Shown piece after piece: positions 1-9,225 of a stretch of DNA of 64,000 nt. The position numbers were made by a program, and so were the translations under genes. The notes beneath the pieces were generated by a model, which was given only the letters and a program-made list of their open reading frames with translations, was not told the DNA's origin and made no database searches. Numbering within the stretch: the stretch's first letter is position 1; each line of letters begins with the position of its first letter. Source of the stretch: Rhodospirillales bacterium 20-60-12 (GTDB lineage: Bacteria; Pseudomonadota; Alphaproteobacteria; Acetobacterales; Acetobacteraceae); assembly GCA_002255495.1 (NCBI GenBank), contig NCAP01000002.1, forward strand, positions 1 through 64,000, in the 5' to 3' direction.

Positions 1-1203
1 GGTCAATTGCGTCACACGCCTGCCGCCATCGCGCTGGCGTTCGACCTGGACGATCAGATTGACGGCGCTGACCACCTGCGTGCGAATGGCTTTCGCACCG
101 AGACCCATGCTGGCCATTTGTACCATGTTCTCGATACGCGAGAGCGCATCGCGGGTGTTGTTGGCATGGATGGTCGACATCGAGCCGTCATGACCCGTGT
201 TCATCGCCTGCAACATATCGAACGCTTCAGGCCCGCGCACCTCGCCGATGATGATGCGGTCGGGGCGCATACGCAGCGCGTTGCGGACGAGATCGCGCTG
301 ATTGATTTCACCGCGCCCTTCGAGACTTTGCGGTCGGGTTTCCAGACGGACAATATGAGGCTGCTGCAATTGCAATTCGGCGGCGTCCTCCACAGTCACG
401 ATCCGTTCGGATAAATCGATGAACCGGCTCATCGCGTTGAGCAAAGTTGTTTTGCCTGAACCGGTGCCGCCGGAGACGATGATGTTCAACCGGCAGCGCG
501 CGGCAATTTCCAGGACGCGCGCGATCGGTTCGCTGAGCGAGCCGAATTTGACTAATTGCGCAAAATCGATGCCTTTCTTGGAAAATTTACGAATCGAGAT
601 GCATGGCCCATCAAGTGCCAGGGGTGGGAGGATAATATTGATGCGTGAGCCGTCTTTCAAACGCGCATCGACCATCGGGCTTGCTTCATCGACGCGGCGG
701 CCGACCGAGGCGGCGATACGCTGGCAGATATTCGCCACATGGGTGGAATCGCGGAATCGCACGGGAACCTGCACCAATTTACCGGCTCGCTCGACAAAGA
801 CCCGCTCGGGCCCATTGACCATGATATCGTTGATCGTCTCATCGTCGAGCAAGGGTTCCAGCGGGCCGAGCCCGAGCATGTCATCGACGAGTTCGCTGGC
901 AAGCTGCCTCTGCTCGCGGGCATTGAGCTGAATGCGATGTTCGGTCGCGAGATCTGACAGCAGGCGCTCGACTTCGGTGGTTAGCCGTTCGGCCGGCAGG
1001 CCGGCAATTTCGGTCGCATCCAAACGGGCGAGGCAAAGGCCGCGCAATATCACCACATCATCATGCCGCGCACTGCTTGGCTCGGTGATCCTGGTCATCA
1101 TCTCGGGTGCGGCGATGGCAGGCGGCAGCGGGTTCGCCGGTTTGATCGTCGTGATGTCGCTCAATTGGCTGCGTTTGCCGAATACGGGCATCGTGTCGTT
1201 CAT
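1..1203 (-). CDS. cpaF: Tad pilus assembly ATPase CpaF/TadA (partial, C-terminus beyond left edge)
   Basis: This is the secretion ATPase that powers Flp/Tad pilus assembly at the inner membrane. I translated the reverse strand from an ATG at 1203; the frame stays open for 401 codons to the left edge. The Walker A motif GGTGSGKTT starts at residue 245. Downstream are the conserved [12 protein letters not shown] segment and the [12 protein letters not shown] segment typical of the TadA/VirB11-like family. The N-terminal region (residues about 60-230) also matches CpaF. Its ATG overlaps the stop of cpaE in an ATGA arrangement, so the two are translationally coupled. The C-terminus is not visible. 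Confidence is high from the motifs and the position after cpaE. Confidence 0.95.
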   Translation of the reverse strand, partial: MNDTMPVFGKRSQLSDITTIKPANPLPPAIAAPEMMTRITEPSSARHDDVVILRGLCLARLDATEIAGLPAERLTTEVERLLSDLATEHRIQLNAREQRQLASELVDDMLGLGPLEPLLDDETINDIMVNGPERVFVERAGKLVQVPVRFRDSTHVANICQRIAASVGRRVDEASPMVDARLKDGSRINIILPPLALDGPCISIRKFSKKGIDFAQLVKFGSLSEPIARVLEIAARCRLNIIVSGGTGSGKTTLLNAMSRFIDLSERIVTVEDAAELQLQQPHIVRLETRPQSLEGRGEINQRDLVRNALRMRPDRIIIGEVRGPEAFDMLQAMNTGHDGSMSTIHANNTRDALSRIENMVQMASMGLGAKAIRTQVVSAVNLIVQVERQRDGGRRVTQLT

Positions 1204-2423
1204 GACAGGGCCACCTTCAGGATCGGGCTGTCCGATCGGGGCGAGGCGCCGACCGCCTGGGCAAGTTGCAGCATGGCGTCACGGAATTTGCTGCGCTGGG
1301 CCGCCGCCGCCACACCGAAATGCGCGGCACGTTGGATCAAAGCGGGCAGATAGGGCAGAGTGATATCGAAGGTTATGCCAGCGATATCCTCAAGTTTGGC
1401 GCGCGGCAGGGCGTATGGCCGATCGGCCTGATTGAGCACGAGAAGCGGGCGGCGCGATTGCAAAGGCCCGGTCGGCAGGCTCAGCAGATTTCGTAAATTG
1501 CGTGCGCTGACAGGCGTCGGATCGACGACGAACACACGCTGATGCGCATGGCCGAGCAATTCGCGCGCGAAGGGCATCGGCTTGGCCGGCACGTCCGCCA
1601 CCACGAAATTATAACGTAGGCGTAAGGCGTCGGCTAACATGCCGCCGGCTCCCGCGGCATAAAGCGGCTTGTCGGCGAGCGGTTCCTCGGCGGCCAGCAC
1701 ATGCAAGCGTTCGGCAATCGGTTGGGCTGAGCGTTCGATCAGCAGGGAATCGATGCGGTCGGGGGCTTCCAACGCGGTGCGCAAGCCCGAACTCGGTGCG
1801 CCGCCCAAGATCAGTGCCGCGGTGCCCATGTGCAGATCGGCATCGAGGAGGATGGTATGGCGCCGGGTCTCGACGCCGATCAGCCAGGCGAGATTGGCCG
1901 CGATGATCGAGCTGCCGATGCCGCCGCGCGTGCCGGTGACTGAAATCATCCGCCCGCCCCGCATCGGTTCGGGCAGGCTTGGCTCACGGTCCTGCGCCCA
2001 CGGCAGGAACAGCCGCGCAACCTGCTCCTGGCTGATCGGTTTGGGCAGATATTCCCGCACGCCGATGCCGCGTGTGACGCTGCGATAAAAACTCACATCG
2101 CGGCTGTCGCCAATCGCCAAAACGATCGTGCCCGGCTCGACAATCTCCGCCAGATCGAGGACGGCGGACAGCGGCTGATCCTCGCCGGTGAGATCGATCA
2201 GCAGAACCTGCGGGGTCGGGATATGGCGTAAAGCGGCCAGGGCTTCGCGGTAGCTGGCCGTGCGCAATTCAACACCTTTGGGGAATGCCGGGGTGAGGGC
2301 GGCGCGCAGGCAATCTTCGCTGTTGCGATCTGAGACAAAGCCGAGAAAGGCCAGACGTTCGGGGGCGGGTGCGGCTGGTTTATGTAAAGCGGGCAAAATG
2401 GTTGCGATATTGTCCGGGCTCAT
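1200..2423 (-). CDS. cpaE: Tad pilus protein CpaE/TadZ (receiver-like plus atypical ParA-type ATPase)
   Basis: CpaE/TadZ localises the Tad pilus machine to its site in the cell. The 407-residue protein has an N-terminal response-regulator-like domain (about 25-140) and a C-terminal MinD/ParA-like domain beginning at SVTGTRGGIGSS (about 165). The P-loop lacks the usual Lys-Thr pair, which is common in TadZ proteins, so ATP hydrolysis may be weak or absent. The ATG at 2423 has an AAGGA ribosome site upstream. It overlaps cpaF by 4 bases and follows cpaB after about 65 bases. The usual secretin gene cpaC and cpaD are not found between cpaB and this gene. Confidence 0.92.
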   Translation of the reverse strand: MSPDNIATILPALHKPAAPAPERLAFLGFVSDRNSEDCLRAALTPAFPKGVELRTASYREALAALRHIPTPQVLLIDLTGEDQPLSAVLDLAEIVEPGTIVLAIGDSRDVSFYRSVTRGIGVREYLPKPISQEQVARLFLPWAQDREPSLPEPMRGGRMISVTGTRGGIGSSIIAANLAWLIGVETRRHTILLDADLHMGTAALILGGAPSSGLRTALEAPDRIDSLLIERSAQPIAERLHVLAAEEPLADKPLYAAGAGGMLADALRLRYNFVVADVPAKPMPFARELLGHAHQRVFVVDPTPVSARNLRNLLSLPTGPLQSRRPLLVLNQADRPYALPRAKLEDIAGITFDITLPYLPALIQRAAHFGVAAAAQRSKFRDAMLQLAQAVGASPRSDSPILKVALS

Positions 2424-2488
2424 GAGCCAATCCTTTTGAACCTATCCTTTTCTTCAACATCTCCGGCTATTTTGGCCGCTCTGGTTGG

Positions 2489-3319
2489 TCAGAAATTATA
2501 TTCGGTTTTCTCCGTCGATCCCTGATAGACCTCGATTTTATCAGGCAGGTTGGCGGGTGCGGCCGATTGCGCGAGGGCAGGCGAAACCTGGCTGCCCCAG
2601 ACCGGCGGCGGGGGCTCAGCGGCAATGCCGCGCGGCCGTTCGGCGGAGCGCACGACGAGCGAGAGCGGGCCCAGATGAGCGGCGACCGCGACGCTCTCGG
2701 CAGCTTCGGCACTCACTTCCAACGTCACGGTGCGCGCCAGACTTTCGTTATGCGCGCTGGCATCGCCGCCTTGGACCAGCCGCTGATCAATCGCGATCAC
2801 CCGCACATCCGACAGGACCGTTTCAGCAGCCACCCGTCGCCCGACCGGCAAATTGGGATCGTTCAAGGTCTGCGTGAGCAATAAATCGACCCGGTCACCC
2901 GGCCAGATCAGCCCGGCGGTGCCGGTGATGGCATCTACACCGACCGAGACCGCCCGCATGCCCGGCTGTAAAGCGGCGGCGAGGAACCCGTGGTCGCCCG
3001 GGCGGATGACGGCGGTTGGCAAAATCGGTGAACCGGTGGCGAGGCTTTGGCGGATCATCGCGCCGATCAGGGCGGTGCGGTTGGCCGGCGTATCGATGGT
3101 GGCGCCGACGGGAATATCCGCTTGTATGAACGGCGCGCCGGACATGTCCGAAGGCTGCAACAGGCTGCCCGCCCGCAAAGGTTCGGCGGCGACCAGAATA
3201 TCGACCTTGCTGACCGGTGTGCCATGGCCGGCCGCCTGATGGGTTTGCAGCCAGGCCACTGTGCCAAAACCGGCCAGGCCAACGGCGAGCATGGTGAAAA
3301 GTGCCAGACGAACGATCAT
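2489..3319 (-). CDS. cpaB: Flp pilus assembly protein CpaB/RcpC
   Basis: CpaB is a periplasmic Tad component, membrane-anchored at its N-terminus, thought to help the outer-membrane secretin assemble. The 276-residue product has one N-terminal membrane segment (about 3-22), then a SAF-type domain (about 40-105) containing the VAAEPLRAGSLLQPSDM segment, and a second domain with GDRVDLLLTQ typical of CpaB. It lies between flp and cpaE on the same strand. Length fits the family. The ATG at 3319 is the first of the frame and directly precedes a hydrophobic stretch. Confidence 0.9.
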   Translation of the reverse strand: MIVRLALFTMLAVGLAGFGTVAWLQTHQAAGHGTPVSKVDILVAAEPLRAGSLLQPSDMSGAPFIQADIPVGATIDTPANRTALIGAMIRQSLATGSPILPTAVIRPGDHGFLAAALQPGMRAVSVGVDAITGTAGLIWPGDRVDLLLTQTLNDPNLPVGRRVAAETVLSDVRVIAIDQRLVQGGDASAHNESLARTVTLEVSAEAAESVAVAAHLGPLSLVVRSAERPRGIAAEPPPPVWGSQVSPALAQSAAPANLPDKIEVYQGSTEKTEYNF

Positions 3320-3392
3320 GGCGCGAACCTTTCAGGAAGAACCGGGCAGAAATCGGAGCGGGCGGCCTGCGGGGGCGGCCGCCCGCTGCACG

Positions 3393-3578
3393 TCACAGGC
3401 TGGTCGCGACTTTGTTGAAGGTGTTGCCGATGCTGTTGCCCAACGAACTGACGGCGGTGATGATGGCAACCGCGATGAGTGCTGCGATCAGACCATATTC
3501 AATCGCGGTGACGGCGCGCTGATCCCGCAGCCATGCGACGCGGCCGGTAGCAAGTTTGAATTTGACATATTCGAGCAT
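3393..3578 (-). CDS. flp: Flp-type class IVb pilin subunit
   Basis: This is the 61-residue structural subunit of the Tad pilus. The class IVb pilin signature AVTAIEYGLIAALIAVAII is present, with the invariant Glu-Tyr pair followed by the hydrophobic assembly helix. The start chosen is the ATG at 3578, preceded by GAGGATC; an upstream in-frame ATG would add 22 unrelated residues. One oddity is that the residue just before the expected cleavage point is Ala rather than the usual Gly, a change prepilin peptidases can tolerate. cpaB follows after a gap of about 70 bases. No prepilin peptidase gene is visible in the window. Confidence 0.92.
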   Translation of the reverse strand: MLEYVKFKLATGRVAWLRDQRAVTAIEYGLIAALIAVAIITAVSSLGNSIGNTFNKVATSL

Positions 3579-3749
3579 TGATTGATCCTCGTTGGCCGGT
3601 GCCGATGTTCGGCAAGGCTGTGAAAATTCATTCAGTGCCCGCATTTTGCAGGCAATTTCTCCAACCGGCGAAGCGGTCAGGACGGTTTCGGAAACCTGAT
3701 TTGCACAGAGGATCGTTGAGAAAGGATTAATGCGCGCGCGGTCATTGGC

Positions 3750-4562
3750 TCAAGGCGAAAAAATTTTTGGCAATCGCCCGGTCCCTGACGTTGGTGGCGT
3801 ATCAGGTGTGATCACCCGCACCAGCCGGGCCGCCTTGCTTTGCATCACCACCACCAGATCCGGCGCGATTTGGCGTGCGGCATCCGGCGTCGCGGGGCCG
3901 AAATTCACCGACCCCAGATCCGCCGGCACGCGGCCCAGCCCCTGCCAGGTTGCCAGCACGTGCCGTTCATAAGGCAGCCCCAGATCGGTGGTGGCGGAAT
4001 GATAAGCCGCAATCGCCGCTGCCCAGCCGCCATTGCGGTCATGCAGGCGGTTGAGAAATCCCGCCGCATAGGCCGCGTTCGCCGCCGGGTCGAACGCGTC
4101 ATCAAGCGAGGCGAACGCATCGGGGTGGTGCAGCAGGCTGATTTGAAAGCAGCCGACATCGATGGAATGCGCACCGCTCGCGCGCGCCAGGCGGACATAA
4201 TTGATCGCACTGGCTTTATCGTCGAAAAAATGCCCGACGCCATCGACATTGATGGTCCATGGCCAGGGCCGGGTTGCCCCGGAGAGCGGATCGGTGCGCC
4301 CGCTTTCGTCGATCCCGATGGCGAGCAGCAGATTGGTCGGCAGGCCGGCCAGTTGCGTCGCTGACAACGCCGCCGCGGCGCACGCGGTCGATACGTCAGC
4401 CGCGCCCAATGTCGCAGGGCTCAGATCGAACGGCAGAATAACAACCGGCCATGAAGGGGCGGCGGCGGCGGCGCGGGCAGGCGGGCCGATTAAAGCGGCC
4501 AGCACGGCGCCACTGCGCAGCCCCCTCATCACCGAACCTGCCAATCGCCTCCGCCACGCCAT
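3750..4562 (-). CDS. Lytic transglycosylase, SLT domain (secreted)
   Basis: Probably a periplasmic peptidoglycan lytic transglycosylase that opens the cell wall. The 270-residue protein has an N-terminal signal-like segment with a small-residue run (residues 1-33). Residues about 80-220 have the features of an SLT fold: LLAIGIDESGRTDP with the candidate catalytic Glu, GCFQISLLHHPDAF, and the AAIAAYHSA segment. VirB1-like enzymes often sit beside secretion or pilus loci, and this gene is immediately upstream of flp on the same strand, so a role in letting the Tad machine cross the wall is plausible but inferred. An alternative start is the ATG for MRGLRSG. Confidence 0.8.
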   Translation of the reverse strand: MAWRRRLAGSVMRGLRSGAVLAALIGPPARAAAAAPSWPVVILPFDLSPATLGAADVSTACAAAALSATQLAGLPTNLLLAIGIDESGRTDPLSGATRPWPWTINVDGVGHFFDDKASAINYVRLARASGAHSIDVGCFQISLLHHPDAFASLDDAFDPAANAAYAAGFLNRLHDRNGGWAAAIAAYHSATTDLGLPYERHVLATWQGLGRVPADLGSVNFGPATPDAARQIAPDLVVVMQSKAARLVRVITPDTPPTSGTGRLPKIFSP

Positions 4563-4777
4563 GTGATCGCAATCATTCCAAAAAATCCTGCCGGACGATG
4601 ACTTTAGTTTAATTTTGCGGTCAAGCGCTCATGGTTGTTTCAACCTGGCAAAGCCCCATTTGCCAGGCAGATACTTGATGTGCCTCGTCATCAGTCAGCT
4701 TTGTCTGACTGCGTCTCGGGCGGCCGAAGCCTCGGTCGTCGGGGCTTGGACGGCATCACGCGAAAAAGGAGATACAA
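4563..4777. promoter_or_regulatory. Divergent intergenic region with two hairpins
   Basis: This spacer separates the divergent transglycosylase and Met-rich genes and must hold both promoters. Two dyads are visible on the plus strand: a perfect 9-base stem at 4644-4652/4659-4667 (CCTGGCAAA with TTTGCCAGG) and a 6-base stem at 4693-4698/4705-4710. Neither is followed by a T-run, so they do not look like terminators. They would lie in the leader of the downstream mRNA if transcription begins early. The ribosome site AAAGGAG is 5' of the ATG at 4778. Confidence 0.4.
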
Positions 4778-5566
4778 ATGCGTTCAGTTCTCATGGCCAC
4801 GGCGTCATTGCTTTTGACGACCGGCCTGGCGTTTGCCCAGACCCCGTCCACAATGCCGGGCAACACCTCACCGGGCATGTCGACACCGATGGCCCAAGGC
4901 AGTGCGATGGCACCGGCGGGCTCGTCAGGGACGATGGGCAATGCAACGGGTACCCCGTCCTCGATGCCCGGCAATACCTCACCGGGCATGTCAACACCGA
5001 TGGCCCAGGGCAGTGCCATGGCACCGGCGGGCTCGACGGGGGCGATGGGTAATCAGAGCGGCACGCCGTCTGTGATGCCCGGCAACACCTCGCCCGGCAT
5101 GGGGACAGCGATGCCGATGCACCCGCCGATGCATCCTAAAAAGCTCCACCATCAAATGGCCGATGCCTATCATGGCGGCGCGATGGACATGCCGCATGGC
5201 GGCATGATGGGTATGCCGGCAGAGGGATCGGCGACGGAATATCTGAAAATTGCTAAAACGGCGATCATGCAGAAGAAGAAAATGATTGCCGAAGAGGCGC
5301 TGGGTCATGCTGAAACCCGTATCCTGACCCGCTCGGTCCCGGCCGGCATGGGCATCGAGCCCGATAACAGCCCGATGATCCAGAAAATCCAGATGGCCCG
5401 CCAGTCGCTCATGGCCAATGACATGAACGGCGCCATGGCCGGCACAGATGCGGCGCTGCGGATGGACATGATGCATCATGACAAGATGGGTGGCCCGATG
5501 GGTGGCCCGGCCGGTGGACCGATGGGCGGCCCGGGTATGGCGCCGCCGCCTAAGCCGAATATGTAA
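4778..5566 (+). CDS. Secreted Met/Pro/Gly/His-rich repeat protein, function unknown
   Basis: I do not recognise a named family. The 262-residue product begins with a clear Sec signal peptide ending in GLAFAQ (cleavage near residue 21), so it is probably periplasmic. Residues 22-95 consist of two full 37-residue tandem repeats plus a third partial one, starting with TPS-MPGNTSPGM and containing AQGSAMAPAGS. Next is a His/Met-rich stretch (about 105-150), then a helical, Lys/Ala-rich part (about 150-225), and a C-terminal Met-Gly-Gly-Pro tail. Abundant Met and His could bind copper or another metal, which is speculation. The ribosome site AAAGGAG supports the start. Confidence 0.75.
   Translation: MRSVLMATASLLLTTGLAFAQTPSTMPGNTSPGMSTPMAQGSAMAPAGSSGTMGNATGTPSSMPGNTSPGMSTPMAQGSAMAPAGSTGAMGNQSGTPSVMPGNTSPGMGTAMPMHPPMHPKKLHHQMADAYHGGAMDMPHGGMMGMPAEGSATEYLKIAKTAIMQKKKMIAEEALGHAETRILTRSVPAGMGIEPDNSPMIQKIQMARQSLMANDMNGAMAGTDAALRMDMMHHDKMGGPMGGPAGGPMGGPGMAPPPKPNM
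4841..5110 (+). repeat. In-frame 111-base tandem repeat (2 full copies plus one partial)
   Basis: Copies at 4841-4951 and 4952-5062 encode nearly identical 37-residue units, and a truncated third runs to about 5110. The copies differ by a few bases only. Such a repeat could change copy number by recombination and alter the length of the secreted protein. Confidence 0.8.
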
Positions 5567-5728
5567 CCGACCGGTCCATATCAGGCCGAAAATACCGGGG
5601 TGGCAGCGATGTCACCCCATTTTCATAGCTCCTTTGCGCGGGTTCGGCGGGAATGAATGCGCTTTCCTCTCGCTTTTGCAGTGCAAAACCAGTATGCGAA
5701 CGCAAAACCCGATAGGCGGCACTCCCAC

Positions 5729-7567
5729 ATGACCTCACTGAATATTCGCAACGTCGCGATTATCGCGCACGTCGACCATGGCAAGACCACTCTTGTTGAC
5801 CAGCTTTTGCGCCAGTCCGGCGCGTTCGCAGCCCATCAGGCGCTGACCGAACGCGCGCTGGATCGCAATGATCTGGAAAAAGAGCGCGGCATCACGATTC
5901 TGGCGAAATGCGCCTCGGTGGTCTGGAAAGATACCCGCATCAATATCGTCGATACCCCAGGCCATGCCGATTTCGGTGGCGAAGTCGAACGCATCCTGAA
6001 CATGGTCGATGGCGCGGTCGTGCTGGTCGATGCCGCCGAGGGCGTGCTGCCGCAGACCAAATTCGTCGTTGGCAAAGCCCTCGCCCGCGGCCTGAAGCCT
6101 ATGGTCATCGTCAATAAAATCGATCGCCAGGATGCCCGCCCCGACGACGTCCATAACGAAATCTTCGACCTCTTCGCCGCCCTCGGCGCGACCGATGAAC
6201 AGCTCGATTTCCCGATGCTCTTCGCCTCCGGCCGGCAAGGCTGGGCGGTGAAGGACCTGACCGACCCGCATGAGAACCTGAACCCGCTGTTCGATCTCAT
6301 CCTCAGCCACGTCAAAGCGCCGAATCTCGACCCCGACGCGCCGTTCGCGATGGTCGCCAGCATTCTCGAATCCGATAATTTCCTCGGCCGCGTGCTGACC
6401 GGACGCGTCGAACAAGGCCGCGGCACGCTCAACATGCCCGTGAAAGTCCTGCGCCTCGATGGCACCGTGGTCGAAACCGGCCGCCTGACCAAACTCCTCT
6501 CCTTCCGTGGTCTGGAACGCGTGCCGGTCGATTTCGTCCAAGCCGGCGACATTATCGCCGTGGCCGGCCTGACCGATGCGACCGTGCCGGAAACCATCGG
6601 CGCGCCCGAACTCACCGGCCCGCTGCCTGCCGTGCCGATCGACCCGCCCACCCTGGCGATGACCTTCCGCATCAATGACGGCCCGCTGGCCGGCCGCGAA
6701 GGCAAAAAAGTCACCTCGCGGCAAATCCGCGACCGGCTGTTCCGCGAAGCCGAAGGCAATGTCGCCATCAAACTAGCCGTCAGCCAGGAAACCGACGCAT
6801 TCGAAGTCTCCGGCCGCGGCGAATTGCAACTCGGCGTGCTGATCGAGCAAATGCGCCGCGAAGGCTTCGAACTCACCATCGGCCGGCCACGGGTGCTCAC
6901 CCAGGTCAATCCCGAAACCGGTGAACGCGAAGAACCGTTCGAGGAAGTGCTCGTCGATGTCGATGAACCCTATGCCGGTATCGTCGTTGAGAAAATGAGC
7001 CGCCGTAAAGCCGAATTGCGCGATATCCGCCCCTCCGGCGGCGGCAAACAACGCCTGACCTTCTATATCCCCTCGCGCGGCCTGATCGGCTATCACGGCG
7101 AATTCCTCACCGATACCCGTGGCACCGGCATCATGAACCGCCTGTTCGCCGGCTACGCGCCCTGGAAAGGCGCCATCGAAGGCCGTCGCAACGGCGCCTT
7201 GATCAGCAGCGCCGATGGCGAAGCCGTGCAATACGCCCTGTTCTCCATCCAGGATCGCGGCGTCCTGTTCGTCAGCCCCGGCGAAAAAGTCTATGTCGGC
7301 ATGATCCTCGGCGAACATTCACGCGAAAACGACCTCGATGTGAACCCGATCAAAGAGAAAAAACTCACCAACATCCGCGCCGCCGGCAAGGACGAAGCCC
7401 TGCTTCTCACCCCACCCCGGAAACTCTCGCTCGAACAAGCCATCGCCTATGTCGAAGATGACGAACTCGTCGAAGTCACCCCAGGCGCCGTCCGCCTGCG
7501 TAAACGCCACCTCGACCCCAATGCCCGCAAACGCGCCGATCGCCGCTCCGAAAGCGACGCCGCCTGA
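5729..7567 (+). CDS. typA: Ribosome-associated translational GTPase TypA/BipA
   Basis: TypA/BipA is an elongation-factor-like GTPase that binds 70S ribosomes and assists 50S assembly and stress or cold adaptation. The start chosen is the ATG at 5729 (MTSLNIRNVAIIAHVDHGK), which gives 612 residues, the usual size; the upstream in-frame ATG at 5657 would add 24 non-conserved residues. The G1 motif AHVDHGKTT, the G3 motif DTPGHADF and the G4 motif NKID are present. The typical TypA C-terminal region, including PSRGLIGYHGEFLTDTRG, is also seen. The gene converges on degP, with repeat block A1 between them. Confidence 0.97.
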   Translation: MTSLNIRNVAIIAHVDHGKTTLVDQLLRQSGAFAAHQALTERALDRNDLEKERGITILAKCASVVWKDTRINIVDTPGHADFGGEVERILNMVDGAVVLVDAAEGVLPQTKFVVGKALARGLKPMVIVNKIDRQDARPDDVHNEIFDLFAALGATDEQLDFPMLFASGRQGWAVKDLTDPHENLNPLFDLILSHVKAPNLDPDAPFAMVASILESDNFLGRVLTGRVEQGRGTLNMPVKVLRLDGTVVETGRLTKLLSFRGLERVPVDFVQAGDIIAVAGLTDATVPETIGAPELTGPLPAVPIDPPTLAMTFRINDGPLAGREGKKVTSRQIRDRLFREAEGNVAIKLAVSQETDAFEVSGRGELQLGVLIEQMRREGFELTIGRPRVLTQVNPETGEREEPFEEVLVDVDEPYAGIVVEKMSRRKAELRDIRPSGGGKQRLTFYIPSRGLIGYHGEFLTDTRGTGIMNRLFAGYAPWKGAIEGRRNGALISSADGEAVQYALFSIQDRGVLFVSPGEKVYVGMILGEHSRENDLDVNPIKEKKLTNIRAAGKDEALLLTPPRKLSLEQAIAYVEDDELVEVTPGAVRLRKRHLDPNARKRADRRSESDAA

Positions 7568-7826
7568 GGTCATAAACGGGATCGTTTGAGGGAATAGGCA
7601 AGGCGAGGGGGCTTTGCCCCCCTCGACCCCCCACCAGGGCATAATGCCCTGGACCCTGATACGGCTCTCACGAAAAAGGGGCCCAGTACACTGTTTCAAA
7701 CAGCGTGCTGGGCCCCTTTTCCGTGAGAGCCAGATTAGCAGTTTCCAAAGGCATCGCCTTTGGCGGGGTTCCAAGGGGCAGAGCCCCTTGGCCTACCTTT
7801 ACGCCCCTCGAACGATCCCGTTCATG
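7568..7826. repeat. Family A palindromic block, copy A1 (typA/degP convergent gap)
   Basis: The block fills the gap between the convergent stops of typA and degP. It has a central stem of 24-base arms (7663-7686 with 7708-7731, 23 of 24 paired). Two side hairpins lie to the left (7604-7625 and 7634-7652) and two to the right (7745-7763 and 7771-7791). It is framed by near-perfect inverted ends (7571-7592 and 7805-7826, 20 of 22 paired), the right one covering the degP stop codon. Copies A2 and A3 share the same five-hairpin order. It may act as a bidirectional transcript end or be a mobile REP/MITE-like sequence. Confidence 0.8.
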
Positions 7827-9225
7827 GTTTCAGAGGGACGTTGACCCAGACCGGGCCGGTGGGGGTTGTGGTGAGCAGTGTGGCGTGGGGTGGGGTTGTT
7901 TGGGCGGCTTGGGCGATATCGTCTTGCAGGTCGCCGGGGGTTGTGACGAAGTCGGGTCCGACGGCTTGGATGAGATTATTCGCTTCAATGCCCGCATGGG
8001 CGGCGGGTCCGTTGGGGTCGACGGCGGCGATGAGGACGCCGAGGTCACCGGGGTGGCTGGTGACGGCGATGCCGAGCGCGGGAATTTTGATCAGGGCGAT
8101 GGTGGGTTCGAGGGGTGTGGCCTTGGTCGCGGGTGGCGGGAGGACGACGGTCAGGCTGGCGTGATGGGCGCTGCCGTCGCGCCAATAGGTCGCGTCGATG
8201 GAATGGCCGGCGGGAATTTCGGCGCTTAGGATGGTCATCTCGCGCGGGGTGTTGACCGGCACGTTGCCGAGATCGAGCAGGACGTCGCCTGGTTGCAGGA
8301 TTTTGGCCGATGGTCCGTCCTCAGCGACGCCGCCGATCATGACGCCGTTGCTGTTGGGCAGACCAAAGGTCGAGGCAAGGGCCGGGGTCAGGCTTTGGGT
8401 GCGCAGGCCGAGCCAGCCGCGCTGCATTTTGCCGGTGGTGCGCAGGGCGTCGGCGACGGCTTGGGCCATGCTGGAGGGGATGGCAAAGCCGATGCCGACA
8501 GAGCCGCCGGAGGGCGAGTAGATGGCGCTGTCGACGCCGACGACATGGCCCGCGAGATCGATCATCGGGCCGCCGGAATTACCGCGATTGATGGCGGCGT
8601 CGGTCTGGATGAAATCATCCAGGCTGCCTTCATGGATGTCGCGGTGCAGGGCACTGACGATGCCCGCTGAGACGCTGTCACCCAGGCCGTAAGGGTTGCC
8701 GATGGCCATCACCCAATCGCCGACGCGCAATTTATGGCTGTCGCCGAAGGTGAGATATGGCAATTTGGTGCCGTCGTCGATTTTCAGCAAAGCCAGGTCG
8801 GCGGTTTTATCCTGGCCGATCAGCTTGGCCGGGAGGATATTGCCATCCTGCAGGGTGACGGTGATTTCGCTCGCCCCTTCTATGACATGGTGATTGGTCA
8901 GGATGTAGCCATCCGGACTGATGATAAAACCGGCACCCAAGGCTTGTTCGGCGCGTGGCGGGGGCACGATGGTCGAGCCGCTGACGGGGTTGGAGTTGGG
9001 TGAAGCCGGCGCAGCGGTTGGCTGCGCGGGCGATGTGCCATCCTCATTGCCGCCTTGATCGGGGCTGTCGGGATGATCATGGGTGGGATCGGTGCTGGCG
9101 ACGCTGACCACGGCGGGCAGGGTTTTTGCCACCAGATCTGCAAGCCCGGACGGCAAGGCAGCCGCCCGGGCGAGCGGTGAGGCGAGCAGACAAAGGCCAA
9201 ATGCGGCCGGCGCGATATATTTCAT
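7822..9225 (-). CDS. degP: Periplasmic serine protease DegP/HtrA (Do family)
   Basis: DegP-type proteases degrade or refold damaged envelope proteins in the periplasm. The 467-residue product has a signal peptide (residues 1-22, ending ARAA), a Gln/Pro/Ser-rich linker, then a trypsin-like domain with His113 (ILTNHHVI), Asp143 (TADLALLK) and Ser217 (NRGNSGGP). Two PDZ-like regions follow; the first, at RGWLGLRTQSLTP, is clear and the second is weaker. I chose the ATG at 9225; a TTG one codon upstream is less likely. The ATG overlaps the stop of the DUF1150 gene (TGATG), indicating translational coupling. Confidence 0.95.
   Translation of the reverse strand: MKYIAPAAFGLCLLASPLARAAALPSGLADLVAKTLPAVVSVASTDPTHDHPDSPDQGGNEDGTSPAQPTAAPASPNSNPVSGSTIVPPPRAEQALGAGFIISPDGYILTNHHVIEGASEITVTLQDGNILPAKLIGQDKTADLALLKIDDGTKLPYLTFGDSHKLRVGDWVMAIGNPYGLGDSVSAGIVSALHRDIHEGSLDDFIQTDAAINRGNSGGPMIDLAGHVVGVDSAIYSPSGGSVGIGFAIPSSMAQAVADALRTTGKMQRGWLGLRTQSLTPALASTFGLPNSNGVMIGGVAEDGPSAKILQPGDVLLDLGNVPVNTPREMTILSAEIPAGHSIDATYWRDGSAHHASLTVVLPPPATKATPLEPTIALIKIPALGIAVTSHPGDLGVLIAAVDPNGPAAHAGIEANNLIQAVGPDFVTTPGDLQDDIAQAAQTTPPHATLLTTTPTGPVWVNVPLKP

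Noticed and set aside
419-1363. Plus-strand ORFs opposite cpaF (for example 419-931 and 932-1363)
   Set aside because: They lie in the shadow of the well-supported CpaF frame, have no recognisable domains and no ribosome sites.
5735-7318. Long minus-strand ORFs opposite typA
   Set aside because: Their composition (Asp/Gly/Ala/His-rich, no domain) is the mirror of typA codons; TypA motifs are unambiguous.
7568-7826. Insertion sequence remnant
   Set aside because: No transposase frame or target-site duplication is visible; the block consists of hairpins only.
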